DNA of 64,000 bases from Eublepharis macularius (GCF_028583425.1 NC_072792.1:159718676-159782675), one strand, 5' to 3'; shown: positions 10,966 through 22,330, counted from the stretch's first letter. The notes: generated by a model not told the origin, from the letters alone. A program made the numbers and translations.

Positions 10966-11165
10966 GAAATATAAATAATAATAATAACCGTGCTTATATA
11001 CCGCTCTTCTACACATATTAGTGCCTCACCCAGAGCAGTGAACAAGTTAGTGTTATTCTTATCCCCACAATGGAGCTGGGGCTGAGAGGAGTGGCTGACC
11101 CAAGGCCACCTACTGAACTCATGTCAGTAGTGGGATTCAAACCAGTAGACTGCTGATTATGGTTT
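10966..11165 (-). repeat. tRNA-derived SINE, antisense, partial
   Basis: Matches the SINE at 42722-42956 (shared segments CCCAGAGCAGTGAACAAGTT and AGTGGGATTCAAACCAG). The second is the reverse complement of a tRNA B box. The tRNA-like head is cut near 11165. The 3' end carries AATAAT repeats. Confidence 0.75.
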
Positions 11166-12193
11166 AGAACACATACTTAGTGAAACATATGCATTCTAAA
11201 TAACACTGTATGAACATCACTGTAGTTCTTTTTCTAGTATGGTGTATAACTGGTGCTTCTTTATCTTTGACAGCCAATTAAAAATAGTGAACAGTATCAG
11301 ATACATGTTCTGTAATTGTTAGCAGAGACCAAGGATGATCTGGTCATGTAACTTTTCTTGTCACTTTTACTATCCATATCTCTTATCTTACAGCTGGGCA
11401 TAGTGGTACTTTTGGCTAGGTAAAATGTCACATGATTGGAAATAGTAAAAAAGAATTAAATTATGATTGGTTTGATATTTATCTTTGTTATCATATGAAA
11501 AGATCTTAGATTTCTGCATAAGATAATATATAAAAATGGTAATCCAAATAGCAGATCAGGGTTTTGGCCAAAAGAAATCTCATGAAGATCTAGGCAGGAA
11601 ACTCACCCTTGTAATATGTGCTACGGTAACTTGAATGCATTTCATCGTTAATCTGACTGAGTTAGATTTCATTAAGAAATGTTAGGAAACTTAATTCTTG
11701 TTGCGTTCATCTGTTCTATTTTTCTATGTTTTATTTAAATAAACATTTATATTTTGATACCTCACGTAATGAAAACGACTAGCGTTTGTTAATGAAAGAA
11801 GCCATTAAACTCTTAGGAGGAGTCTGTCTCCTGGTTGGGAGAGTGCAACAAAAACATACATCCCGTTTATTTTGTACTGAAAAGCAGTTTCTCTAAAACA
11901 GAGAAACATGTTTTCAGTTCTCACTTGAAGGTTTCAAGCTGCTCAGGATTTAAGATAAAACCTTCAACCCATCTCTACCGAGTGTTTAATACTTTTTACT
12001 TAATGTTTAAAAGTTATGTTTAATATTTATGCCTAATATGATTATAAAAGCAATACTGTTTGAATTGTCTATAAACTTATTTGAGTTGGATTGTTAGTAA
12101 AATTACAATTTTATGAAATTTTTACCATTTTATAACATTACAACTTTGTACCAAAAAAGTTTTGCATGTAGAAGAGGTTGCCAAAAATAAAAT

Positions 12194-12194
<1 letters not shown>
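11166..12194. other. No gene recognised
   Basis: AT-rich intergenic DNA with no repeat ends or coding exon that I can support. Confidence 0.4.

Positions 12195-12253
<59 letters not shown>
12195..12253. repeat. (GCCCAT)n microsatellite
   Basis: About 9.8 uninterrupted copies of the hexamer GCCCAT. It creates spurious Ala-His, Gly-Met and Ala-Trp dipeptide frames. A 90-bp CpG-rich stretch (12254-12330) follows directly. Confidence 0.97.
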
Positions 12254-13588
12254 GGACGAGGACAGCCGGGCCCTCGGGGGTCGCGGCTGCACCACTCCCC
12301 CCGACGCCCCCCGCCCCGCCTCCGCCATCAGTTATCAAACTCAGTTCAAAGTCTTGACTGTGAGATGGCCTTGGCCTGGCATATCGGTAGGACAACCTCT
12401 TCCTCTATGTTCCACCACAGCAGCTCTGCTCACCTGATCAGGGCTGTCTTCAGATACCGTCGAGGAGGGAGGGAGAAAGCTGCCATTTGTCTACTGAATG
12501 TAAAGCCTTTGTCCTTCACATATGTGAGAAGCTGTTCTCTTCCACATATGTGACAGGAGGAGGTAAACCCCCCCCCCCACCAATCCTTGCCTTTTGAGTG
12601 CTGACATCTACAATGGATGCCCTGGCTCCATTTTTTGGGGTTCACCAACCCATACTTTACAAACCAGTGGGTGAAGAAGACATCATTTGTGCATGTTATC
12701 TACCTACCTCTTTGTGGCTGCATGGCAGGAAGATGTTTGGGATATAAACTTCCCTGTGTCCCAAATACCTGGTTCCAGGTCACAGCGTTAGCAAATATGA
12801 ATGCTGTGCTGTCACAGGATGGCATTGTCAACGATATCAAAAGGCACTAAGAAGTACAGGAAAACAAACAAGGATGCAGTTTCCAAATAAGAGGTTCAGT
12901 GTAGGGCATTCATCAGGGCAACAAATGATCTTAGTGTGCCATGATGAGGGCAACAATCAGACTGAAATGGATCATCTTTATCACGTGGCAACGGGGGTGG
13001 TCAGGGTTGCCAAAGAAGCCATGGAAAATGGTTCTTCACCATTGGTCCCATCCCTCTTCCATCAACACTGCCTCATCTGGAGGAGATCCAACAGATAATG
13101 GGCTAATATGCAAGTACAAGCCAGCAGCAGGAGGCAGCACCACAGTGAAGCCAAGGACTATTGCTGCATGTCTCCCTCGGCTCGTCTTTGCCTCACTTGC
13201 CTCATCATTGGTCATCTGTGGCTGGTGTCTCTGATCAAGAGGGATCACTGATGGGGCAACTGAGGCAAAGGCAAGCCAAGTGAGGAGGATAGGCAGCATC
13301 TGCAGCACCAGGCTTTTCTGCACCACTAGACCACTGGCTGATTCTTGCCTAGCCAGCCTTATTGGCCCTCCTGGCTGCCTGGGCACTGACGCGTGTGTGT
13401 GTTGTGTGCAGACAAGTGGTACCCCAGACCACCATCCCATAGGAAATTTTCTCCTAGAGGCCATAATGGCAAACCTGATCTTGCTTAGAAGCCCTTTATC
13501 TGTTACATTCTAGAGTATGATATTTGCTGCTTCACCATCCTCAGCCTCCCCAGTCTTACAATTGCTGACTCCTGCTTGTGCCAGCAGA
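12254..13588. other. No gene recognised; CpG-rich patch then mixed sequence
   Basis: Positions 12254-12330 are strongly C+G rich with several CpG. The rest is moderately GC-rich, includes a C run at 12570-12579, and has a 142-codon open frame on the minus strand (13036-13464) without recognisable domains or splice structure. Probably decayed repeat. Confidence 0.35.
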
Positions 13589-13765
13589 TTTAGGGGTAAT
13601 ATCAGAGGATGGTGTGGTTTAGGAAGGAAAGGAACCTCGGTGGCATATAATGTCATAGAGTCCTCCCTCCAAAGCAGCTATTCCAGGGGAGTTGATCTCT
13701 CTTATCTGGAGATCAGCTGTAATTCCAGGAGAACTCCAGGCTCTATCTGGAGGTTGCAACCTTAC
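13589..13765 (+). repeat. Dispersed repeat of an abundant reptile family (MITE-like)
   Basis: A second, inverted copy of the same family lies at 34043-34195: both share a GGAGGGACCTC-like block, the text around CCAGGGGAGTTGATCTC, and a CTGGAGRT core. The 3' side here ends CTGGAGGTTGCAACCTTAC, similar to hAT-type ends that read GGTTGCCA. Target duplications were not seen. Confidence 0.55.
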
Positions 13766-14269
13766 CCAGTCTCCTTCTCTTCAAATCAGCTCTGCTGTTC
13801 CCTCCTGTATGCTTGAACCGTCTCTCCAAGCACCTGCTGACACTTTAGTCAAAACCCTCTTCAGATACCAATACTTCATGCAGCTTTCCAACCAAGCTGT
13901 CACGAATTTTTGCATCACTGATTTTGTTCACATTAATCCACTGTTCACTGTACAAACACACGCACCCTTCACATCATTTTTACACTCACCTTCATTTTGA
14001 CCCTCTAACTGAATTGGTCTATGGGAAGCAATCCTTAAAGTGGATTCCTTTTTTTGGTTTATTATATATATTAATCGGACATCTCTTAATTTTTTTTCAA
14101 ATAAATAAACAAATAAATAACTGAAAAAATAGGACATTTTTTTTATTGTTACTTGGAGCATCCAGCCAGGTAACTCCTCTTCGCCTGAGGCTAAGTCCCA
14201 GGCTACCAACAGATAATTGTTGGGGTGGAGGGAAGCGAAAAACATTGTCTGGGTGTGCTTTCAGTCCCG
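13766..14269. other. No gene recognised; AAAT-rich tract
   Basis: Contains an (AAAT)-type tract at 14098-14121 that may be the 3' tail of a LINE fragment, and a T run. Otherwise unassigned. Confidence 0.35.
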
Positions 14270-14677
14270 AGTCTGCAGAAAACTGCAGTCTGTTTTGTGC
14301 TGTTCCGTGAGCATATTGGCATGGAAAGGGTTAATTGAAGGGTGCCAATCCACAGTTTTCATTTCTAAAATATTGCTCTGGAGTGTCTCTAACACATCCC
14401 ACTGTTTTTTGTGGCACTGGCGTTTCTTTAGTGCCCGTTCCGGGCTGTTTTGTGCTGTTCCGGGAGCTTTTTGGCATGGAACGGGTTAATAAAAGCGGGG
14501 CAGTCCAGAGTTTTCATTTCTAAAATATTGTTCTGGAGTGTCTCTAACACATCCCACTGTTTTTTGTGGCACTGGCATTTCTTTAGTGCCCGTTCCGGGC
14601 TGTTTTGTGCTGTTCCGGGAGCTTTTTGGCATGGAACGGGTTAATAAAAGCAGGGCAGTCCAGAGTTTTCATTTCTC
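14270..14677. repeat. 155-bp satellite array, left segment
   Basis: About 2.6 copies of a 155-bp unit; the shared point TCTGGAGTGTCTCTAACA occurs at about 14378 and 14533. Each unit holds two short copies of GTTCCGGG, a GGCATGGAA segment and GGGTTAAT. The first copy is diverged. The array is interrupted by the CR1 at 14678-16148 and continues at 16149. Confidence 0.93.
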
Positions 14678-16148
14678 ATAGAATCATAGAATCATAGAGT
14701 TGGAAGGGGCCATACAGACCATCTAGTCCAACCCCCTGCCCAGTGCAGGATCAGCCTAAAGCATCTCTGACAAGTATTCATCCAGCCTCTTCTTGAAAAC
14801 TGCCAGTGAGGGGGAGTTCACCACCTCCCTAGGCAGGTGATTCCACTTTTGAACTACTCTGACGGTGAAAAAGTTTTTCCTAATATCCAATCGGTACCTT
14901 TGTAGTTTAAGCCCATTGCTTCGCGTCATACCCTCTGCTGCCAACTGGAACAGCTCCCTGCCCTCCTCCAAATGACAGCCTTTCAAATATTTAAAGAGAG
15001 CAATCATGTCCCCCCTCAACTTCATTTTCTCCAAACTAAACATTCCCAAGGCCCTCAGCCTTTCCTCGTAGGGCTCAGTCTCCAGACCCCTGATCATCCT
15101 CGTCGCTCTCCTCTGCACCCCCTCGATTTTGTCCACATCCTTTTTGAAGTGAGGCCTCCAGAATTGCACACAGTACTCCAGGTGCGGCCTGACCAAGGCA
15201 GTATAGAGAGGGGCTATGACCTCCTGCGATTTCGATGCTATGGCCCCTTTGATACAACCCAGGACTGAATTAGCCTTTTTTGTCGCCGCATCACACTGAC
15301 TGCTCATATTCAGTTTACAGTCCACTCTTACCCCAAGATCCCTTTCACATATACTACTGCCCAGAAGTGTATCCCCCATCCAGTATTTGTGCTTCTCATT
15401 TTTGTGGCCCAGATGTAATACTGTGCACTTGTCTTTGTTGAATTGCATCCTATTCACAGCTGCCCACTTCTCCAGAGTATTCAGGTCTTGTTGAATTTTA
15501 ATTCTATCTTCTTGGGTGTTTGCTACCCCTCCCACTTTGGTGTCATCAGCAAATTTAATGAGCAGCCCTTCCACTCCTTCATCCAGATCATTGATAAAAA
15601 TATTGAAAAGTACCGGGCCCAAAACCGAGCCCTGCGGCACCCCACTGGACACCTCCCTCCAATCTGATGAAATGCCATTGACCACCACTCTTTGAGTGCG
15701 GTCCTCTAACCAGTTCCCTATCCACCGAACTGTCCTATAGTTCAGTCCACAGTCTTCCAGTTTGCCCATCAGAATGTCATGGGGACCTTATCAAAAGCTT
15801 TACTGAAATCCAGATAAATCACGTCAACAGAGTTCCCCCGATCCAGCAAGCTGGTCACTCGATCAAAGAAGGAAACCAGGTTGGTCTGGCAGGATCTATT
15901 AGGAACAAAACCATGCTGACTTCCCCGGATCACTGAGCGGTCCTTCAGATGCTTACAGATTGATCCCTTTAAAATCTGTTCTAATATCTTCCCAGCAACA
16001 GAAGTCAGACTGACTGGCCTGTAGTTTCCCGGGTCATCCTTCCTCCCTTTCTTAAAGATTGGGATAACATTCGCTCTTCTCCAATGTTGTGGCACATACC
16101 CAGTCCTCCAGGAGGCCTTGAAGATGATGGACAGGCCTTGAAGATGAT
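14678..16148 (-). mobile_element. CR1 LINE, 5'-truncated, inserted in the satellite
   Basis: Antisense CR1. Its 3' end on the plus strand starts with the octamer-type repeat ATAGAATCATAGAATCATAG (14680-14699), the hallmark of CR1 3' ends. ORF2 RT follows in reverse. The other boundary (about 16148) has a short local duplication of GGCCTTGAAGATGATG. Satellite sequence TAAAATAT expected between the two flanks is missing, so insertion was accompanied by a small deletion. CR1 usually lacks clear target duplications, which agrees. Confidence 0.95.
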
Positions 16149-16150
16149 GT
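14756..16150 (-). pseudogene. CR1 ORF2 reverse transcriptase, one frameshift
   Basis: The frame 15769-14756 (337 codons) is intact and contains GVPQGSVLGPVLFNIFIND and the catalytic FADD (15542-15553), then thumb and C-terminal domain (ATKKANSVLGCIKGA, LVRPHLEYCVQFW, RRATRMIRGL). The N-terminal RT blocks are in the frame 16150-15772 (NYRPVSLTSVAGKILE, SQHGFVPNRSCQTNL, DFSKAFDKVP). The frames are separated by the loss of one C at about 15778, after FDKVP. This single fault in about 1.4 kb makes the copy one of the youngest in the window. The endonuclease is absent through 5' truncation. Confidence 0.95.
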
Positions 16151-18190
16151 TCTGGAGTGTCTCTAACACACGCCACTGTTTTTTGTGGCACTGGCGTTTC
16201 TTTAGTGCCCGTTCCGGGCTGTTTTGTGCTGTTCCGGGAGCTTTTTGGCATGGAAAGGGTTAATTGAAGGGTGCCAGTCCAGAGTTTTCATTTCTAAAAT
16301 ATTGCTCTGGAGTGTCTCTAACACATCCCACTGTTTTTTGTGGCACTGGCATTTCTTTAGTGCCTGTTCCGGGCTGTTTTGTGCTGTTCCGGGAGCTTTT
16401 TGGCATGGAATGGGTTAATTAAAGGGTGCCAGTCCGGAGTTTTCATTTCTAAAATATTGTTCTGGAGTGTCTCTAACACATCCCACTGTTTTTTGTGGCA
16501 CTGGCCTTTCTTTAGTGCCCGTTCCGGGCTGTTTTGTGCTGTTCCGGGAGCTTTTTGGCATGGAACGGGTTAATAAAAGCAGGGCAGTCCAGAGTTTTTA
16601 TTTCTAAAATATTGTTCTGGAGTGTCTCTAACACATCCCACTGTTTTTTGTGGCACTGGCATTTCGTTAGTGCCTGTTCCGGGCTGTTTTGTGCTGTTCC
16701 GGGAGCTTTTTGGCATGGAATGGGTTAATAAAAGCGGGGCAGTCCAGAGTTTTCATTTCTAAAATATTGTTCTGGAGTGTCTCTAACACATCCCCCTCTT
16801 TTTTGTGGCACTGGCCTTTCTTTAGTGCCCGTTCCGGGCTGTTTAGTGCCGTTCCGGGCTTTTTGGCATGGAACGGGTTAATTGAAGGCTGCCAGTCCAG
16901 AGTTTTCATTTCTAAAATATTTTTCTGGAGTATCTCTAACACATCCCACTGTTTTTTGTAGCACTGGCGTTTCTTTAGTGCCCGTTCCGGGCTGTTTTGT
17001 GCTGTTCTGGGAGGTTTTTGGCATGGAATGGGTTAATTAAAGGGCGCCAGTCCAGAGCTTTCATTTCTAAAATATTGCTCTGGAGTGTCTCTAACACATC
17101 CCCCTCTTTTTTGTGGCACTGGCCTTTCTTTAGTGCCCATTCCGGGCTGTTTTGTGCTGTTCCGGGAACTTTTTGGCATGGAACGGGTTAATAAAAGTGG
17201 GGCAGTCCAGAGTTCTCATTTCTAAAATATTGTTCTGGAGTGTCTCTAACACATCCCACTGTTTTTTGTGGCACTGGCATTTCATTAGTGCCTGTTCCGG
17301 GCTGTTTTGTGCTGTTCCGGGAGCTTTTTGGCATGGAATGGGTTAATAAAAGCGGGGCAGTCCTGAGTTTTCATTTCTAAAATATTGTTCTGGAGTGTCT
17401 CTAACACATCCCCCTCTTTTTTGTGGCACTGGCCTTTCTTTAGTGCCCGTTACGGGCTGTTTAGTGCCGTTCCGGGCTTTTTGGCATGGAACGGGTTAAT
17501 TGAAGGCTGCCAGTCCAGAGTTTTCATTTCTAAAATATTTTTCTGGAGTATCTCTAACACATCCCACTGTTTTTTGTAGCACTGGCGTTTCTTTAGTGCC
17601 CGTTCCGGGCTGTTTTGTGCTGTTCTGGGAGGTTTTTGGCATGGAATGGGTTAATTAAAGGGTGCCAGTCCAGAGCTTTCATTTCTAAAATATTGCTCTG
17701 GAGTGTCTCTAACACATCCCCCTCTTTTTTGTGGCACTGGCCTTTCTTTAGTGCCCTTTCCGGGCTGTTTTGTGCTGTTCCGGGAACTTTTTGGCATGGA
17801 ACGGGTTAATAAAAGTGGGGCAGTCCAGAGTTCTCATTTCTAAAATATTGTTCTGGAGTGTCTCTAACACATCCCACTGTTTTTTGTGGCACTGGCATTT
17901 CGTTAGTGCCTGTTCCGGGCTGTTTTGTGCTGTTCCGGGAGCTTTTTGGCATGGAACGGGTTAATAAAAGCGGGGCAGTCCGGAGTTTTCATTTCTAAAA
18001 TATTGTTCTGGAGTGTCTTTAACACATCCCACTGTTTTTTGTGGCACTGGCATTTCTTTAGTGCCCGTTCCGGGCTGTTTTGTGCTGTTCCGGGAGCTTT
18101 TTGGCATGGAATGGATTAATTAAAGGGTGCCAGTCCAGAGTTTTCATTTTTAAAATATTGTTCTGGAGTGTCTCTAACATCCCCCTCTTT
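16149..18190. repeat. 155-bp satellite array, right segment with 618-bp higher-order repeat
   Basis: About 13 units. The marker YTCTGGAG falls at 16150, 16305, 16460, 16615, 16770, 16923, 17078, 17233, 17388, 17541, 17696, 17851, 18006 and 18161. All steps are 155 except 16770-16923 and 17388-17541, which are 153. Positions 16770-17387 and 17388-18005 are near-identical tetramers of 618 bp. The repeated 64-codon frames are by-products of the unit. The last unit decays into GC-rich DNA. Confidence 0.96.
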
Positions 18191-18397
18191 TTTGTGGCAC
18201 TGGCATTTCTTTAGTGCCCGTTCCGGCCTGTTCCGTCTCGTCCCGGCTTTTACCCTGTCCCGCCCACTTCGAAGCTCTTGCTGCCTGCGCAGCCCCAGGC
18301 CGAGAACGAGCGTCGCTCCAAATCCACGCGCAGATTCTCCCCGTGTTGAACTCCGAGCGGGCACCGCGCGACTGCGAAGGGGGCGCAGCACAGGGCG
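18191..18397. other. GC- and CpG-rich spacer between satellite and foldback end
   Basis: Follows the last satellite unit after GTTCCGGCCTGTTCCGTC. CpG-rich, with no coding exon recognised. The right side of the foldback structure (after 27008) has no matching sequence. Confidence 0.6.
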
Positions 18398-18592
18398 GGG
18401 ATGTACTAAAACAAATGACAGGATTGTCCATTGGAAATAAAGGGAGAGGCTTGAATGCCCATTGGAAATAATGGGAAACTGGAATGCCCATTGACTTGCA
18501 TGGGCTCCATTGAAACACATTAGAGCAAAAATAGAGGTGCAAAGAAAACGTGGAATGGATTTTGAAGGAAAGTGTCTGGGCTCAGATAGCCT
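18398..18592 (+). repeat. Left inverted terminal segment
   Basis: Pairs with 26815-27008. It contains a ladder of short palindromes built on CCCATT...AATGGG (18429-18510), including GCCCATTGACTTGCATGGGC. The inner edge GGGACTGGATTGAC merges with the minisatellite. Confidence 0.9.
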
Positions 18593-18985
18593 GTTCTGGG
18601 ACTGGATTGACAAGCCCCATGCTGGAATGACGGCCCCTGGGTGTGCCAGAAGGGCTCTGGGACTGGAATGACAGGCCCCTGACTGGAATGACAGCCCCTG
18701 GGTGTGCCAGAAGGGCTCTTGGACTGGATTGACAGGCCCCATGCCGGAATGACGGCCTCTGGGTGTGCCAGAAGGGCTCGGGGACTGGAATGACAGGCCC
18801 CTGACTGGAATGAAGGCCCCTGGGTGTGCCAGAAGGGCTCTGGGACTGGAGTGACAGGCCCCTGACTGGAATGAAGGCCCCTGGGTGTGCCAGAAGGGCT
18901 CTGGGACTGGAATGACAGGCCGCTAACTGGACTGATGGCCGCTAGGTGTGCCAGAAGGGCTCTCGGACTGGAATGACAGACCCTC
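18593..18985 (-). repeat. 61-bp minisatellite, left arm, about 6 units
   Basis: Units carry GACTGGAATGACAGGCCCC and GGTGTGCCAGAAGGGCTC, the reverse complement of the right-arm unit. Units decay toward 19000-19210, where isolated GACTGGAATRATGG words persist. Confidence 0.93.
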
Positions 18986-20019
18986 GACTGGAATAGTGGT
19001 CTATGGGTGTGAGAGATGTGGTCTTGCAGTTGAATTTCAGTCCCATCATTGCCCTGAAAGCCCCTGGTGTGGTGGAAGCTTTGTGGGAGCTAATTGAATC
19101 ATCCCTGTATGGACTAATGATCTCTAAAAATTGTAGAATTGTTCTGTGGCTGAAATGGCATGCCCATGACTGGAATAATGGTCTCTTATGGAGATAGTTG
19201 TCTCCAACTGAAGTCACCAAGACTGGAATCTAACACTTAACATTTCAATTTATATTCCAGGGATTTGTTTAGCTATCATCGTTTCAGATCCTCCTATATC
19301 TTTATCCTTCCTCTCGCCTGGTCAGTTTCATCACAATTTCATGAAGTCTATATCAGCCACCTCTTCTATTTTCAGGCATAAATCCTTCTGTTCTCTCCCT
19401 TCCTGCTCCCACAGCGTTTTCCACAGCCATCCAGACTTCCATGTCCCCCTCAAGTGTCACACCCCACTCAAATTCCTTGCTCAATTTTGCTAATTCTGTC
19501 GACCACTGGCCCAGAGCACGTCTCTCTGTGAAAAAACACATTTCATATCTTAGCTTAACAGTTGACAAACTCATGGTCTTATTTTGTTGCATGCTTTTGC
19601 TGTTTTATCTATTTACTGAGTTTGTTCTAATCCACTTTTGGTCAGGTTGCAGTGATAACAGACTATTAATCCAAGAGTAAAAAAAATGGGTCCCCAAACT
19701 TGCGACCCTTTGGAGCCTGCTGGCATGTTTGTGATTCTGACACACCATGGTGGGTGCAGACACTAAATGACTGCTGCAGCAGGTGAGTGAGCAAGCAAAG
19801 ACTGGGTGCAGTGTCCCTTTGGTCACAAAGTGAAGATCCCTGTAATGAGTTGTCAGCTGATGCCCAAGGAATATTTTTCAAACTCTGCTCAGCGCAGTTA
19901 TGGGCCGGCAGTTATGGGGCAAGCCTTGCTTCCCTGTGATCCTCCTCCCAAGGTACCCCCCAGCAGTGGAGGAGAAGGCAGGAGGAGAAGGCAGCAGGTA
20001 ATGTGGATTGAATGATGGA
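18986..20019. other. No gene recognised inside the foldback structure
   Basis: The first 220 bp are decayed minisatellite. Positions 19240-19680 contain an open minus-strand frame (19353-19592) without recognised domain. Positions 19690-20019 are unassigned. Confidence 0.4.
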
Positions 20020-20960
20020 CCTGCAGAGCCCAGGTCTACTTCCTTTGGCCTTGCACAGGGAGTAGACCTGGCCTCCAAAGTGGCAGAGGCCAGATCTACC
20101 TGTTATTGTTTTGCAGAGCAGATAGACCTGGCCTTTGTACACCTCTGAAGGCCAGCTCTACTCATCAAGACTTTGGTAAGTAGACCTGACCTCCACTCTT
20201 CTGATAGTCAGGTCTACTTTCCATGGCATTGCAAGGGGAGAACACCTGGCCCCTGCATGTCCGAAGGCCAGGTCTACTCTCCATGGCATTGCAGAGCTGT
20301 CGGCTCCACCCTCACCAGACACGATTGGGTCAAGGAGGCCTGGGGCATGCCTGGCTTGACTGCGCTCCGCCTCCCAAGGATCCTGCCCAAGCCTCGGTCT
20401 GCTGTGGGGAAGAGGGCACAGGTGTAGAGAGTGTTGCTTGCCCTCTATCTCCATAGCTCCACCTCCGTTTCCCGCCTCGATCTGCTGCATGGAGAGGTTG
20501 TGTGTGCAGTTGGTAACGCAGCTTGCATGCCAGATGTGCAGAACCAAGGTCTACTTGCCATGATATTTTGCAGTAAGTGGACCTGGCCTCTGGATCAACC
20601 TGCTACAGGTTTGCCAGGCAGATAGACCTGGCCAACACACATATCCGAAGGTTGGGTCTACTCACCATGGCTTTGTTTGGTGGGTAGACCTGACCTCTAC
20701 TCATCTGAAGGCCAGGTCTAATTGCTATGGCATTGAACAGCCCGGTGGGAGCGGGGGGGCAGACCTGGCTTCTACATGTCTGAAGGACAGGTCTATTCGC
20801 CATGGCATTGCAAAGCAGGTAGATCTGATCGCACTTCCGAAGGCTGGATCTATTTGCCATGGCTACTTGGTCCCTGCATGTCTCAAGGCCACATCTACTT
20901 GCCATAGCTTTGCACAGTGAGTTGACCTGCCCTCCAGACCCATACAGCTCAGGTCTATCT
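20020..20960. repeat. Minisatellite of about 70-78 bp whose units form hairpins
   Basis: Degenerate units alternate GTAGACCTGGCC and GGCCAGGTCTAC about 14-20 bp apart, joined by TTGCCATGGCATTGCA-like spacers, so each unit can fold into a 10-12 bp stem. At least ten stems are recognisable. The array is broken by unrelated GC-rich DNA at about 20290-20540. Confidence 0.85.
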
Positions 20961-21710
20961 GCCATACACTTGCAGGGCCAGGCCAATTGGGGGAAGCACG
21001 GGGAATGCCGCTCCCTGGGCACACTCTCTGATGGTTCAGCATGCTCCTGTGCACCACAGTAGGGCGATTTCAGACCAAAGCAGTCCCAATTCGACGCACT
21101 GTGGAGCACCGGAGTACTCCAGGGCCATTTCTGCCCCCCACACAGATAGAACTCCAAGTTTCCACAGCTGCCCGATTCAGCTCGAATCAGGGCTAAATAA
21201 GCCTGCTGCAGGGCTTAGGCATGCTCCTGGGCCCTTTCTGCCTGCCCAGAAGCATTCCTGGTCTCCAGAGTGGCCCAATTCTGGGCAGAATCGGGTGGCT
21301 GCAGTGCACAGGAGCACTCCAGGGCCCTTCTCTCTCCCCCCCCCCAGGGATGCTCCTGGCTCTGCGGTGTCCAAATCAGGCCTGGGATTGGCTGGTGGAG
21401 GGAAGGGTCCACCTACCAAACCCTCTGCAGCCCAGTTGGGGTGAGGAGGTGGCAGGATGGACGGTCCCGCCTCCCAGCCCTTTCCCAACATGATTGGTCA
21501 GCACTGGGGAGGGAGCAATGCCAGGCCCAGCCACCCTGTCTTCCCCCTGCCCATATTGGGGTGCTGCAGAGGGGGCAATGCCAGGCCCGGCTGCCCGGCC
21601 CTCCCCTTGACCAGATCATGTTGCGGTGGAAGAGGAAATGCCTGCCCCGCCTGCCCTGCCCTTTCTAGAGCCTGTTGGTTTTTTCCCCCCACAACGGGCT
21701 TTGTTGCTAG
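20961..21710 (+). mobile_element. Helitron 3' region (first of two)
   Basis: The 3' end is at 21710: a stem AGCCTGTTG / CAACGGGCT (21669-21700) followed by TTGTTG and CTAG, then host T. A subterminal hairpin followed by CTRR is the known Helitron 3' signature. The 5' end was not found, so the left limit is arbitrary. GC-rich decayed repeats at 21030-21660 share GCACAGGAGCACTCCAGGGC-like words. Confidence 0.6.
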
Positions 21711-21819
21711 TCCTACTTTATAATTCCCTTAGCAGGTTTCCGATGCACCAGTAAGTGCACCAGGCAGGCCGCTTCTGGAGGCTGCCGCTCGATGCCGCAG
21801 GTTTCGCAGCCCGTTCAGA

Positions 21820-22330
21820 GGGCAGTGACAGCGGCACGGGAAGGGCGGCGCGTCGGCAAGCCCTGGGGGAGCAACGGCGGGAGAGAAGCCCGCCACCCTC
21901 TGATCCATGCTGGAGTCAAGCCACACCGCTTTCGGAAGGGACGGGGTGACAGGGCGAGGGCGAAGTGCTCGCTGCTGCGTCAGCCCTGCCGGAGCCAGGT
22001 GTGCCACTCTGCAAAGATCCGGGGCTTTGCACGGCAGCAGCACTCCGCTCAGCCCTTGCACCACAGCGGTGCCCCTCTCAGCCCTTCCCGTGGTGGCGCA
22101 GGAAGGGCAGCAAGGGCGGCGTGTCAGAAAGCCTCAGGGGAGCCGTGGCAGGAGAGAAGCCTGCTGCCCTCTGACCCCTGCCAGAACCGCGCCGCGCTGC
22201 TTTCGGCAGGGACAGGACAAGGGCAAAGCACCCGCTGCCATGTCAGCCCTGCCGGAGCCGGGCACGCCACTCTGCAAAGACCCGGGGCCTTGCATGGCAG
22301 CGGTGCTCCTCTTGCAGCGTCTCGACCCAG
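21820..22330 (+). repeat. About 262-bp tandem duplication, CpG-rich
   Basis: GCCCTGCCGGAGCC followed by GCCACTCTGCAAAGA occurs at about 21984 and 22247, with preceding text (GGGAGCMRYGGCRGGAGAGAAGCC) also repeated. High G+C with many CpG. Possibly a captured CpG-island fragment amplified inside the Helitron. Confidence 0.75.

Noticed and set aside
12122..12437. Ala-His, Gly-Met or Ala-Trp repeat proteins
   Set aside because: They are translations of a GCCCAT microsatellite.
13036..13464. 142-codon minus-strand frame as a gene
   Set aside because: No domain, no splice sites, no codon pattern that stands out from its GC content.
14217..18119. Many near-identical 64-codon frames as a gene family
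   Set aside because: They recur at the 155-bp satellite period and in shifting frames; they are products of the repeat unit.
19289..19310. TCCTATATCTTTATCC as the missing 5' end of the first Helitron
   Set aside because: The preceding base is C rather than A and the match beyond TCCTATAT is poor.
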